A stretch of 64,000 bases of DNA. It comes from Gilliamella sp. Choc5-1 (GTDB taxonomy: Bacteria > Pseudomonadota > Gammaproteobacteria > Enterobacterales > Orbaceae). Where the stretch lies: positions 44,488-108,487 of the forward strand of contig NZ_LZHH01000028.1 of assembly GCF_001690595.1 (NCBI RefSeq), given 5' to 3'. The translations under genes were made by a program, and so were the position numbers. Of this stretch, positions 27,044-37,111 are shown piece after piece; position 1 is the first letter of the stretch, and each line of letters begins with the position of its first letter. Under the pieces are notes generated by a model. The model had not been told where the DNA came from. It did no database searches and saw nothing but the letters and a program-made list of their open reading frames with translations.

Positions 27044-27076
27044 GTCTTCGGTAGATTTAATATCTCTACTGAAGAC
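27044..27076 (+). other. 12-bp hairpin between yqiK and the ATPase gene
   Basis: GTCTTCGGTAGA (27044-27055) pairs with TCTACTGAAGAC (27065-27076), one G-T pair, 9-nt loop. It is not followed by a T-run, so it is not a classical terminator. In this position it could protect the upstream message from exonucleases and set the ratio of flotillin to ATPase. Confidence 0.45.
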
Positions 27077-27093
27077 AATAACCTTTCTGTATA

Positions 27094-30000
27094 ATGATCA
27101 ATGAGTTTAAAATGGCAGAAATAGAACAAGAAAATCAACAACAAACAATACTTGATAAAGCCGTTGCCGAAGGTGGCGCTTATGAAATTCTTCGCAAACG
27201 TTTAACATCGCTTGGGCAGGAACTTAACCAAAAAGCAGAAACACTAAACCAAAAAAGGCTTTCTGAATTTGGTAAAAGTGACATGTCAATTATTAGCCGT
27301 ATTCGAATAAGAACTGAAAATAATTGCATAGCAAGAGATATCGTCCGTTTTGGTGATTGGTTATTGTTTGGATATAACGTTTTTATGGGTTTAAAAAAAG
27401 AAATCAAAATTGAAGACGTTTTTTCGCTTTATCAACTAAACGAACGTGACGGTAATTATGAAGCGGATCCTGTTGATCTTTCTAATACCTTTTTAAATAT
27501 TGATCGTTTTGTTCAAGATTTTAATGAGCTATATACTTATTATAAAAATGCGCAATTATTACAACTTGTAGAGAGGGATGGAAAGTTACTTGCTAGTTTT
27601 CAAATTGGTGAACGAGTTAGTGATATTCGCGTTTTTCGTTGGTCTATTTCAAGTGATAAAAAAACCATTAATTATATTGATAATCGTGGTGAGCGTGATA
27701 TTGCCTTGCCTCCTGCTTATGATTTTGAATGGATCGAAACCACGCGTGAAAATATCGTTAATGGTCGATTCCCACATATCAATATATTAGATGCTGTTTT
27801 TGTTGAAACAATTGGCGGTGATTTAACCATAAAATGTGAAAATAATACCAACGATGGCCTAGGTATTTATCACGAAGATGTTATAGATAAAAATCAATCC
27901 ATTAATGATGCTAAAATAGAGTATGCTAAAGTAGGATCATTAATTCTATTAAAGGTCTTACCTTACCGCGAAGATAAGTGGCGGTATTTAGTTTATAATA
28001 CATTAACACAATCAGTTCAAAGAATTGACTTTATAGGTCAAGCTTGTATTCAGTTACCAGATGATCATGGCATTATTTTTCCTGGTGGTTACTATTTACA
28101 AAATGGTGAGTATAAAACCTTTGATCAATCAATGTCAGGAATGCGTTTTCGACGTATTAGGCGTTCGCCCAATGGTGAAGATGTTTTATACATATTTTAT
28201 GATCCAACTTCTGGTCGTTTAGCATTATTTAACTACAATATGATTGAACGAAAACTGGATAATCCTATTTTAGGTCATGGTTATGCAGTTTTTGAAGATG
28301 GTAGAATGGTCGTTTTTGAGGGTGAAAGCAATGAACCAACTCGAGTCCACCCAATGCAAATTTGGCAAACTCCATTTTATAGTGATGAATTTGCAGCAAA
28401 ACAACCAACAAATAATAGTTTTTTAGGTAAAATTGGTAATGCTGAGCTAGTTAGAGGGATTTCAGATCTCTATTTTATTGCTCGTGAAATTGATAATCAG
28501 TCAGTATCATCACAACTATATAGTAAATTAGCTGAAGATACTAAACGTCTTTTCGATACTTATTTTTGGCTAAATGATGAACAAAATTTACCTTTTCTTC
28601 CCATTTTGCGTAATATTTCACAGACAAGTGAATTAGTTCTAGATGAGTATGAAAAAGTTGAAAGCATACGCCGGCAATCAGACAGTGCTATGCGTGAAGC
28701 CATTTCAAACCAACAAGATCTGTTAACAAAACTTTATCCTGATAGTTGGAAAGAAACTCAAGAATATGTTGATGCGCTTAATGCAATCAAAATGCAATTA
28801 GGCAGCCTTGTCACGTTAAGAACTTACCGTTATATCGATTTAAATCAAATTGATATAATGGAAAATGAATTGAAAGAACGCCAATCTATTGTTTCTTTAG
28901 CTACAGCAAAATTTTTAGGTAGTGAACAAGCCTTACAGCCATTTATATCAAAAATTGATGATATTGAAAATGATATTGCTAAAGCAGAATCAGCTGTAAA
29001 ACTTAGTGAGCCAATAAAAATGGCTGATGATATGTCTAATGATTTAGATATGCTATCCCAATTAATGGCATCATTAAAATTTGATGATGTTACATTACAG
29101 ACTAAAATCATTGAGTCTATCGCTGAAGTTTATGCTAAGCTAAACCAAACAAAAGCAAGAATTAATCAAAAACGAAAAAATCTTTCTAGTGTTGAAATGG
29201 TTGCCCAATTTGGTGCCCAATTCAAACTATTTAATCAAAGTATTGCTAATGCATTAGGTTTAGCGACAACACCTGAAAAATGTGATGATGAGCTTTCTCG
29301 GCTTTTAGTTCAATTAGAAGAGCTCGAAAATCAATTTAGCGAAAGCGAAGAATTTTTAAATGACATATTAACAAAACGCGAAGAGATATTAGAATCATTT
29401 GAAACGCACAAACAGGTACTATTAGAAGACCGAGCCAGACGTAGTGAAGCACTGCTTACCGCTGCACAACGAATTTTAGATAGCATCCCAAGAAGAACTG
29501 CAAAATTTTCAGATCAAACCGAACTCAATGCTTTCTTTGTAGCGGATCCTTTAGCCCAAAAAATTCGTGAAATTGTCGAAAAATTAAGGGCACTGTTTGA
29601 TAATGTAAAAGCTGATGATATTGAATCCCGTTTTAAAAGTGCACAAGATCAAGCAATACGCTCTTTACGTGATAAATCGGAGATCTTTGAATCAGGTGGA
29701 AATGTTATAAAACTTGGTCCAAGACATAAGTTTAGTGTTAATACTCAAGAGCTTGATCTAACCATTGTACCTAAAGAAAACCACCTATATTTACAACTAA
29801 CGGGTACTAATTATCAAGAAAAAATAGAGCACCCTAAACTAGAAAGCTATAAGCCATTTTGGACTATGTCATTAGAATCCGAATCGCCTACAGTTTATCG
29901 TGCAGAATATCTTGCCTATTCAATCATTAATTCAGCATTAAAAAAAGAGCATGAATTAAGTTATGCTGATTTGGTAACTCAATTAAGCCAACCTGAGCTT

Positions 30001-32055
30001 TTAAGTAAAACAGTTCGCGATTATGCTGCAATACGATACCGCGAAGGTTATGAAAAAGGTATTCACGATCATGATGCTACCAAAATTTTAATAAAACTCA
30101 TTCCTCTTGGTGAAACGGCAGGACTACTTCGTTACAATCCTTTAGCACGTAGTTTAGCTATGCTTTATTGGCATTGTAACCACAAAAATGATATTGCTAA
30201 GTTATGGCCTGAACGAGCAAAAACCTGTATGGATATTTATTCATTATTTGGTCATGAAGAAGGTTTAAAAAATCTACGTGCAGAAATATCAGAGCAATTA
30301 AACTTATTTTTACAAAGATACCCAATACAACATGAACCATATCATATAAAGCAGGCTTCGGAATATTTAAGTTATGTATTAGCTCAAACTCCACAACAAT
30401 TTACGTTAAGTAAATATAGTCTGACATTGTTTGAAGGATTAAAAACACAGCTAGAGCAATCCCATATGTGGGGGGATTTTAATCAATCGCAAACAAGCTT
30501 AATGACACGCCTAGCCGACCGTTGGAACTTAATTGAAAGTTGGTTTAAAGGACTATGTACACTACCTCAGTACCAAAAATTTGCTGCTTATATTGCTGAA
30601 GCTACTATGCAATGTATATTAGATAAAGAAAATAGCATAACAACTACCGTTAGTGAAATTGAGCTAGATATTACGGTTAATGATCTATTAGGTGAACATC
30701 CAAGCATAAAACAAGGAGCATTAAATATAAATCTGGATGACTTTTTTAGTCGTATGCGTAAACAATCTCGTGTGATCATTCCTGAATTTCAATATTACCA
30801 AGCGCTGCGTCAAGAGGTCTTAGAAGAACAACGAAATTATTTACATCTTGAAGAATTTAAAGCAAAACCATTAAGTTCATTTGTACGTAATAAACTCATT
30901 AACCAAGTTTATTTACCAATTATTGGCGACAACTTAGCAAAACAAATGGGAACGGTGGGGGAAAGCCGTCGTACTGATTTGATGGGATTATTATTACTCA
31001 TTTCACCTCCAGGTTATGGTAAAACTACTTTGATGGAATATGTGGCTAATCGTCTAGGATTAATTTTTATGAAAATTAATGGGCCAGCATTAGGTCATAG
31101 CGTGTTATCTTTTGATCCCGAGCAAGCACCAAATGCGACGGCTCGCCAAGAGCTAGAAAAGCTTAACTTAGCGCTTGAAATGGGTAATAACGTTATGCTT
31201 TATCTTGATGATATCCAACATACAAATCCTGAATTTTTACAAAAGTTTATTTCACTTTGCGATGGTTCTAGGCGTATTGAAGGGGTTTGGAAAGGTAAAA
31301 CTAAAACGTATGATCTTCGAGGCAAAAAATTCTGTGTCATTATGGCTGGTAATCCTTACACTGAATCAGGTGAAGTTTTTAAAATTCCTGACATGTTAGC
31401 TAACCGTGCTGATATTTATAACTTAGGTGAAGTACTAGGGGGCATGGATGAAGTTTTTGCATCAAGCTATATTGAAAACTGTTTAACGTCCAATTCAATT
31501 TTATCACCACTTGCATTGCGTGATCTAAATGATCTGTATAAATTTATTGATCATGCGCAAGGTAAGCCATTAAATACAAATGAACTCAGTTATGCTTATA
31601 GCCAAGCTGAAATCAGTGAAATTGTTGCTGTCTTGCGTCATTTATTGAAGGTTCGTGAAGTTGTATTTAAAGTCAATCAACAATATATTATTAGTGCTGC
31701 GCAATCTGATAAATATCGAACTGAGCCACCATTTAAATTACAAGGCAGTTATCGAAACATGAATAAACTTGCTGAAAAAATATCTTCAGTAATGAATGAT
31801 CAAGAGCTCAACCAAATCATTGAAGATCACTATCTTGGTGAAGCACAATTACTCACTAATGGAGCTGAAGAAAATTTACTAAAATTAGCAGAAATTCGTG
31901 ATGTATTAACCAAAGAGCAAAGTAAGCGATGGCAACAAATTAAAGCCGACTTTATGCGTAACAAAAAGCTTGGAGGTGATGAGGCTAATACTGGTATTCA
32001 AATAGTTACACAGCTTGCTGATTTAGTACAAAGTGTACAAGCATTAAAGTTATAA
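27094..32055 (+). CDS. Giant AAA+ ATPase of the 'DNA repair ATPase' (DUF3686) type, 1653 aa
   Basis: The N-terminal part (about 25-400) matches the DUF3686 region: LTSLGQELNQKAETLNQKR, RIRIRTENNCIARDIV, GDWLLFGYNVFMGLK. It continues with a beta-rich domain, then coiled coils (about 520-830). A C-terminal AAA+ module has Walker A SPPGYGKTT (G1307-T1312) and Walker B LYLDDIQ (D1372, D1373), with AGNPYTESGEVFKIPDMLANRAD as sensor/arginine-finger-like block. Databases call this family 'DNA repair ATPase' without firm evidence. Its position with PspA and flotillin suggests a membrane-remodelling motor instead (inference, by analogy with ESCRT-III/Vps4). A second start, Met7 at 27112, is possible; neither has a strong ribosome binding site. 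Confidence 0.85.
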   Translation: MINEFKMAEIEQENQQQTILDKAVAEGGAYEILRKRLTSLGQELNQKAETLNQKRLSEFGKSDMSIISRIRIRTENNCIARDIVRFGDWLLFGYNVFMGLKKEIKIEDVFSLYQLNERDGNYEADPVDLSNTFLNIDRFVQDFNELYTYYKNAQLLQLVERDGKLLASFQIGERVSDIRVFRWSISSDKKTINYIDNRGERDIALPPAYDFEWIETTRENIVNGRFPHINILDAVFVETIGGDLTIKCENNTNDGLGIYHEDVIDKNQSINDAKIEYAKVGSLILLKVLPYREDKWRYLVYNTLTQSVQRIDFIGQACIQLPDDHGIIFPGGYYLQNGEYKTFDQSMSGMRFRRIRRSPNGEDVLYIFYDPTSGRLALFNYNMIERKLDNPILGHGYAVFEDGRMVVFEGESNEPTRVHPMQIWQTPFYSDEFAAKQPTNNSFLGKIGNAELVRGISDLYFIAREIDNQSVSSQLYSKLAEDTKRLFDTYFWLNDEQNLPFLPILRNISQTSELVLDEYEKVESIRRQSDSAMREAISNQQDLLTKLYPDSWKETQEYVDALNAIKMQLGSLVTLRTYRYIDLNQIDIMENELKERQSIVSLATAKFLGSEQALQPFISKIDDIENDIAKAESAVKLSEPIKMADDMSNDLDMLSQLMASLKFDDVTLQTKIIESIAEVYAKLNQTKARINQKRKNLSSVEMVAQFGAQFKLFNQSIANALGLATTPEKCDDELSRLLVQLEELENQFSESEEFLNDILTKREEILESFETHKQVLLEDRARRSEALLTAAQRILDSIPRRTAKFSDQTELNAFFVADPLAQKIREIVEKLRALFDNVKADDIESRFKSAQDQAIRSLRDKSEIFESGGNVIKLGPRHKFSVNTQELDLTIVPKENHLYLQLTGTNYQEKIEHPKLESYKPFWTMSLESESPTVYRAEYLAYSIINSALKKEHELSYADLVTQLSQPELLSKTVRDYAAIRYREGYEKGIHDHDATKILIKLIPLGETAGLLRYNPLARSLAMLYWHCNHKNDIAKLWPERAKTCMDIYSLFGHEEGLKNLRAEISEQLNLFLQRYPIQHEPYHIKQASEYLSYVLAQTPQQFTLSKYSLTLFEGLKTQLEQSHMWGDFNQSQTSLMTRLADRWNLIESWFKGLCTLPQYQKFAAYIAEATMQCILDKENSITTTVSEIELDITVNDLLGEHPSIKQGALNINLDDFFSRMRKQSRVIIPEFQYYQALRQEVLEEQRNYLHLEEFKAKPLSSFVRNKLINQVYLPIIGDNLAKQMGTVGESRRTDLMGLLLLISPPGYGKTTLMEYVANRLGLIFMKINGPALGHSVLSFDPEQAPNATARQELEKLNLALEMGNNVMLYLDDIQHTNPEFLQKFISLCDGSRRIEGVWKGKTKTYDLRGKKFCVIMAGNPYTESGEVFKIPDMLANRADIYNLGEVLGGMDEVFASSYIENCLTSNSILSPLALRDLNDLYKFIDHAQGKPLNTNELSYAYSQAEISEIVAVLRHLLKVREVVFKVNQQYIISAAQSDKYRTEPPFKLQGSYRNMNKLAEKISSVMNDQELNQIIEDHYLGEAQLLTNGAEENLLKLAEIRDVLTKEQSKRWQQIKADFMRNKKLGGDEANTGIQIVTQLADLVQSVQALKL

Positions 32056-32343
32056 AAAGCTTTCGGTAGGGATTTAAGGTGTCAGTCATGCCTTTGTGCA
32101 TCATTTGTTGAGGTTGGCACTTTTACTATTTTGAGTAACATGATGAATTTTAAATGATAATGTAGTTTAATTGTAGGAATTGCTAGCCTTGCTTACAGTG
32201 ATTTGAGAAATTATGGTAATGAATATATATAGAAATAATAATCATTACCGATTTAACTAAACTGTAGATATACAAAATAAAATATATGATAAACAGTTGC
32301 GCATTTTGAGTCGTTTTAACATCCACATTAAGGTTAATCATCA

Positions 32344-33006
32344 ATGAAGATATTAATTGTTGAAGATGATAGTTTGCTACAAAAAGGACTATACGATGGC
32401 ATAACATCAAGTGGTTATGTCTGTGAAATTGCTTCAAATGGTAAACAAGCGGAGGATTATATTCAATTTGGGCAATTTAGTTTAATTATTTTAGATTTAG
32501 GCTTACCAGATTGTGATGGTCTGGATCTGTTGATCCGTTGGCGAAAAAATAACATATCAACCCCTGTACTGATTTTAACAGCCCGCGATACGATAGAAGA
32601 TAGAGTTGAAGGCTTAGATAACGGTGCCGATGATTATTTAATTAAACCTTTTGCTTTAACCGAATTATTAGCTAGAGTTAGAGCTTTAATTCGTCGAGAT
32701 CAAGGTACGGCAAATAATATTATTAGTTATGGTTCTATTTCGATTGATATTAAACAACAAAAAGTAACTGTTAATAACCAAGAGGTGGTCTTGACACCAA
32801 AAGAGTTTATTGTATTGTCAAGATTGATGCTAAAAGCGGGTGAAAAGGTACACCGAGATTTATTGCAAAACGATCTTTATGATTGGCAAAGTGATCCTAG
32901 TTCCAATGTCCTTGAAGTATATATACATGGGTTACGCAATAAATTAGGGAAAAGTTTGATTCATACAGTACGAGGCTATGGTTATCAACTTAATGATAAA
33001 TGTTGA
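32344..33006 (+). CDS. basR: BasR/PmrA-like response regulator
   Basis: OmpR-family regulator, 220 aa. Receiver: VEDD at 7-9, phospho-acceptor D51 (LDLGLPD), T79-A (LTARD) and K101 (LIKPF). The C-terminal winged helix carries LTPKEFIVLSRLMLKAGEKVHR and SNVLEVYIHGLRNKLGK, which align closely with E. coli BasR (PmrA), including the near-unique LSRLMLKAG. PmrA regulates lipid A modification and resistance to cationic peptides and Fe3+. Three TTAA repeats just upstream (32316, 32328, 32334) resemble a PmrA box and may give autoregulation. The kinase gene follows 33 bp later. Confidence 0.88.
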   Translation: MKILIVEDDSLLQKGLYDGITSSGYVCEIASNGKQAEDYIQFGQFSLIILDLGLPDCDGLDLLIRWRKNNISTPVLILTARDTIEDRVEGLDNGADDYLIKPFALTELLARVRALIRRDQGTANNIISYGSISIDIKQQKVTVNNQEVVLTPKEFIVLSRLMLKAGEKVHRDLLQNDLYDWQSDPSSNVLEVYIHGLRNKLGKSLIHTVRGYGYQLNDKC

Positions 33007-33039
33007 TAAGCTAATTAATTTAGATTAAACAATTAAACT

Positions 33040-34143
33040 ATGATTTCAAAATCATTTAATAATATACGTTACAGCATTCGTTGGAACCTTTTCTTTACTT
33101 TAGGTTTTATTATGTTGTTTTGTCAGATTATTACCGTCCTTTGGTTATGGCATGAAAGTAAAGAGCAAATTGATGTATTGGTTAATTTAACGTTGAGCCA
33201 AAATAAAATTGATGAAGTTGTTGAACAAGAAGAGTTAGAAGCCATTTTTGTTTTATTTTGCTCTGCTTTCTCAATGATGTTAGTCACACTGTTTTTAGCA
33301 TACCAAGCTATCAAACGAATCACAAAACCACTCGATATTTTAGAAAAAAATCTTAATCAACGTACTGAAGAAAACCTAAAACCCATTGAGCCAATCAGTA
33401 ATATGGGGGAGATTAAATCGATTACATCAGTATTGAATAACCTTTTTGTTAGGTTAAATAATACATTAATTCAAGAACGCCTTTTTACTGCTGATGTGGC
33501 GCATGAAATGCGAACACCTTTAGCGGGTATTCGTTTACATCTAGAATTGTTAGAAAATAAAAATAACATTGATTGCACAGAGTTAATTGATCGTATAGAT
33601 CGATTAGTCAGTACTGTAGAGCAGCTATTAATGCTTGCTCGAGCTAGTCAAAAATTTACTATAGGACAGTATCAACATATTAGTTTTTATGATGACATTA
33701 TGATTCCTCTGTCTGATGAACTAACAGAATTGACTTCAAAAAAACAGCAACAACTTGAATGGTATTTGGCTGATAAAAACCCTATTTTTAATGGTGATGC
33801 AACCTTAATAAGACTATTAGTACGTAATTTAGTTGAAAATAGTTATCGCTACAGTCCAGAGAACACTAAAATAGTAGTAAGTTGTTATCAAGATAAAAAA
33901 GACATCGTTATTACGGTGGAAGATGAAGGAAAGGGGATTGAGGAATCTAAAAGTGAACAACTGACACAAGCTTTTTTTCGTATGGATCGTAAGCATAATG
34001 GTATAGGGCTTGGGTTAAGTATTGTTAACCGTATAGCTAAGTTACATCATGGCCTATTTACTTTGAAAAATAGACCTGATATAACGAAAGGAGCTATTGC
34101 AAAATTTCGAATTATTAGTTCAGATCATCAACTAAACGCGTGA
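33040..34143 (+). CDS. basS: BasS/PmrB-like sensor histidine kinase
   Basis: A 367-aa inner-membrane kinase. Two TMs (about 14-36 and 67-89) enclose a short periplasmic loop of about 30 residues, as in PmrB. The loop contains EQEELE, giving ExxE motifs (E62-E65, E64-E67) like those that bind Fe3+ in PmrB. Then HAMP, the dimerisation box ADVAHEMRTPLAGIRLHLE with H155, and a HATPase domain with N-box NLVENSYRYSPEN, DEGKGIEE and GIGLGLSIV. The assignment follows length, loop and partner. Its last 29 bp overlap the 3' end of the convergent yrbL. Confidence 0.85.
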   Translation: MISKSFNNIRYSIRWNLFFTLGFIMLFCQIITVLWLWHESKEQIDVLVNLTLSQNKIDEVVEQEELEAIFVLFCSAFSMMLVTLFLAYQAIKRITKPLDILEKNLNQRTEENLKPIEPISNMGEIKSITSVLNNLFVRLNNTLIQERLFTADVAHEMRTPLAGIRLHLELLENKNNIDCTELIDRIDRLVSTVEQLLMLARASQKFTIGQYQHISFYDDIMIPLSDELTELTSKKQQQLEWYLADKNPIFNGDATLIRLLVRNLVENSYRYSPENTKIVVSCYQDKKDIVITVEDEGKGIEESKSEQLTQAFFRMDRKHNGIGLGLSIVNRIAKLHHGLFTLKNRPDITKGAIAKFRIISSDHQLNA

Positions 34144-34732
34144 TCAATTGGTTGTTGCTATTTTCTTTAATTATTGATATTAAAAAACGTTGCCAAGTTC
34201 GTTCAATTTTAGCTTTAGCAAAAAATGGAATGTAATTGGCAATAGGAATTAAGGTTGAGTTACCAATATTATCGATAATAACTAAACGACTTTTTTCAGC
34301 ACTTAAGTGTTGAAATAAAATATTTTTGCTTTTTATTGTCATTGTAATAATGCGGTCTTTCAATAAAGCTGATTTTAGCGTTTTTAACGCTAGCAATAAA
34401 TCATCATAATATTGCTTAGTTAATTTTTTATCAGCGAGGTATTTTTCAAGCGGCATAGCTATTTCACCAGTATAATCTCGTATAAGTTCAAAAACATGGC
34501 CTTTACCATAACTAGTGGAAACGGGGCCGTAATATTTTGCTAGCGCATCAAATGACACATTGCGTTTAATCAGGTGTTTATAATAGGATATTTCTCGATT
34601 TGTTTCCTCTTCGGCACCAACATTATAATTTACTTTGATACACTTACTAGGATCATTAGGATAATGATAACACTTTCGATGTAATCCTTTGCTAATATAA
34701 TCTTCTTCTGAAAGTTGAATTGTATTGCTCAT
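34115..34732 (-). CDS. yrbL: YrbL, PhoP/BasR-regulated protein
   Basis: A 205-aa member of the YrbL family (PF10707), a protein-kinase-like fold of unknown activity. Matches to E. coli YrbL: GLHRKCYHYPNDPSKCIKVNY at the N-terminus, EISYYKHL, DRIITMTIKSKNILFQ and VIIDNIGNSTLIPIA (kinase-like catalytic loop and DNIG in place of DFG). In E. coli, yrbL expression is controlled by PhoP and BasR. Here it is convergent with basRS, with the two stop codons overlapping (34115-34143), which strengthens the identification of both. A direct role in lipid A or cation stress remains unproven. Confidence 0.88.
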   Translation of the reverse strand: MSNTIQLSEEDYISKGLHRKCYHYPNDPSKCIKVNYNVGAEEETNREISYYKHLIKRNVSFDALAKYYGPVSTSYGKGHVFELIRDYTGEIAMPLEKYLADKKLTKQYYDDLLLALKTLKSALLKDRIITMTIKSKNILFQHLSAEKSRLVIIDNIGNSTLIPIANYIPFFAKAKIERTWQRFLISIIKENSNNQLITRLVDDLN

Positions 34733-35007
34733 TTATTAAAATAATTTGTTATTCAATGTTATTTTTTAGTTTATCAGTAAGTACTCTTTCTCGCTATGAT
34801 TTTTTCTTTTTTACTCTAGCGCTTTTGTATTATTTCTGTATAATATTACAACCCACGTTACGACAATGTTTTCCCAACGTTGTTTGCGGTTGTCGATATT
34901 AATATAACCACTCGAAGGGGTGAGTTGACTAATTGATACAATCAAAAAGTGTAAATAAATCAAAAGATTTATTAACGTGAGATTAATTTAAAATTGGATA
35001 ATTACGA
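34733..35007 (+). promoter_or_regulatory. Promoter and leader of the rplM-rpsI operon
   Basis: A perfect -10 TATAAT is at 34839-34844; no good -35 is found at the normal distance. The resulting 5' UTR would be about 155 nt and contains hairpin-forming segments, including ACTCGAAGGGGTGAGT (34910-34925). In E. coli, L13 represses its own operon through the rplM leader. A similar autoregulatory leader is plausible here but I did not match it base by base. Confidence 0.4.
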
Positions 35008-35436
35008 ATGAGTACTTTTTCAGCTAAACCAGAAACAGTAAAACGCGACTGGTATGTTGTTGATGCAGCAGGTAAAACGTTAGGTCGTTTAGCTACTGAA
35101 ATCGCAAGCCGTTTGCGTGGTAAACACAAAGCAGAATATACACCACATGTTGATACAGGTGATTATATTATCGTTATCAATGCAGAAAAAGTTGCTGTAA
35201 CAGGCAAAAAACGCACTGATAAGATCTATTATCGTCATACTGGCTACATCGGTGGACTTAAAGAAGCGACTTTTAAAGAAATGATTGAACGTCATCCTGA
35301 ACAAGTCATCGAAATTGCTGTAAAAGGCATGTTACCGAAAGGTCCTCTTGGTCGTGCAATGTACCGTAAACTTAAAGTTTATGCTGGTAATGAGCACAAT
35401 CATGCGGCACAACAACCGCAAGTATTAGATATTTAA
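35008..35436 (+). CDS. rplM: Ribosomal protein L13
   Basis: 142 aa, exactly the E. coli length. Landmarks: [47 protein letters not shown], and [22 protein letters not shown]. Early-assembling 50S protein binding 23S rRNA. First gene of the rplM-rpsI operon; rpsI begins 11 bp downstream. Codon use is that of a highly expressed gene (for example frequent CGT and GGT). Confidence 0.99.
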   Translation: MSTFSAKPETVKRDWYVVDAAGKTLGRLATEIASRLRGKHKAEYTPHVDTGDYIIVINAEKVAVTGKKRTDKIYYRHTGYIGGLKEATFKEMIERHPEQVIEIAVKGMLPKGPLGRAMYRKLKVYAGNEHNHAAQQPQVLDI

Positions 35437-35444
35437 GGGGATAA

Positions 35445-35840
<396 letters not shown>

Positions 35841-36645
35841 GTGCGACAAGAGCGCACTTATGCCGATGCAACTTATTGATTTTTAATAAGTTTTCGGTGA
35901 AGTGGTTAGGGTTAATAGCCCTAATTACGCCTCGCAATATCCAAGTAGGATGTTACAATATCCGAAAGGATATTGCAATAACCCCCACTTGGTAACAAGT
36001 GTAATTTTTAGCCCATTCAGAGGCAAATCTAATACTTCTTAGTCTATTAGAAGACAATTCTAGAATTGTTAGAGAACGGTCTTCGACTTTTCAATTAATC
36101 TTATCTGATATTCTTAATTTCTAAGAAGTCTCAATAGAAATATTGAGCTGTCGAAGAAAGAGAGACCTATCGGCATATAGTTTAAGCGAAAATTGACAAT
36201 ATTGCGAGTATAAGTGCATAAGCTGTTGTTACCATTGTTGAGTCATATAGGAAGAAGTATTAACTATATGAGAGTCAACCTGCTATATGACTAGCAGTAG
36301 TCTAGGGATAGTGCGAGACTGGCAACGGTCTGGTGCGGAGCTTCCTGACAATGTACCCCCTTGAGGAATAGCAAGGTTAGTGGAATCGTGAGGTGAAACT
36401 AAGTAATAACTAGTAGTAAGTTATGAGGGGCTAGACTGAATAGAAAGATGAATGTAATGTGAATAGATGTTAAACGCCGTAATGCTGAAAAAGCCAAAAC
36501 TACTGATAGGCTTTGACCAAAAGGTAAAGTAGTCGGTTATTCCCTTTTAACGTGGGAATACGTCATCAACAAGACTATCGGCGGACAGTCTACATCTTAA
36601 CTATTCGTGTGGTAATAACGGAACTTGGTAAGCCTGTACATTTGC

Positions 36646-36662
36646 CGTCCACAATTCAGCAA
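36646..36662 (+). repeat. 17-bp direct repeat, copy 2 (inside the group II intron)
   Basis: An exact copy of the rpsI 3' sequence at 35817-35833, 829 bp away, in the same orientation. It is in the structural RNA part of the intron, upstream of the reverse transcriptase gene, and is not part of any recognised intron motif. Confidence 0.85.
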
Positions 36663-37111
36663 TCGTATTATATAGAGCGCAAAAATTGAGGATTGGCAGG
36701 CAGAGCGTAAGTAATGCTGTTAAGCGTGCAGGTAAAGGAGGTTAGAGAAAGCGAATGATTGGCTGTAATGGCTGATATAGGGTATGAAACATGACCTAAC
36801 TCGAAAGGGTGCAGACTTTTAACTGGTCTTTCGTCGCAAGATGTTAGGCTAATCCTTTGGTGGGTAATTTCTAATGGAATTATTTTAGGCGAGGGATGAG
36901 CTAGCGAAATGCTGAGCAGTTGTGGACTATCGGGAAAATAGTCCACCTGTGAACATTCGCCAAGCTCAAAACTCAATCATTAACCATGTTACAGTGTGGT
37001 AGAGTTATTTGATTAACTGAATAACGACCACACCTAACGTGGGTTCGTTTCCGTGGTAGTTATTCACACGAATCAAGTAAATTCTGCTACTTCTTGTATC
37101 GAGAGGTAGGT

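Noticed and set aside
36311..36317. Second GTGCGAG as the 5' end of a nested group II intron (twintron)
   Set aside because: No second domain V exists in the window and the sequence before it reads as continuous domain I structure; the outer start at 35841 directly after the rpsI stop is better supported.
36668..36976. 102-aa open frame on the minus strand inside the group II intron
   Set aside because: It lies opposite structured intron RNA and has no recognisable protein features or ribosome binding site.
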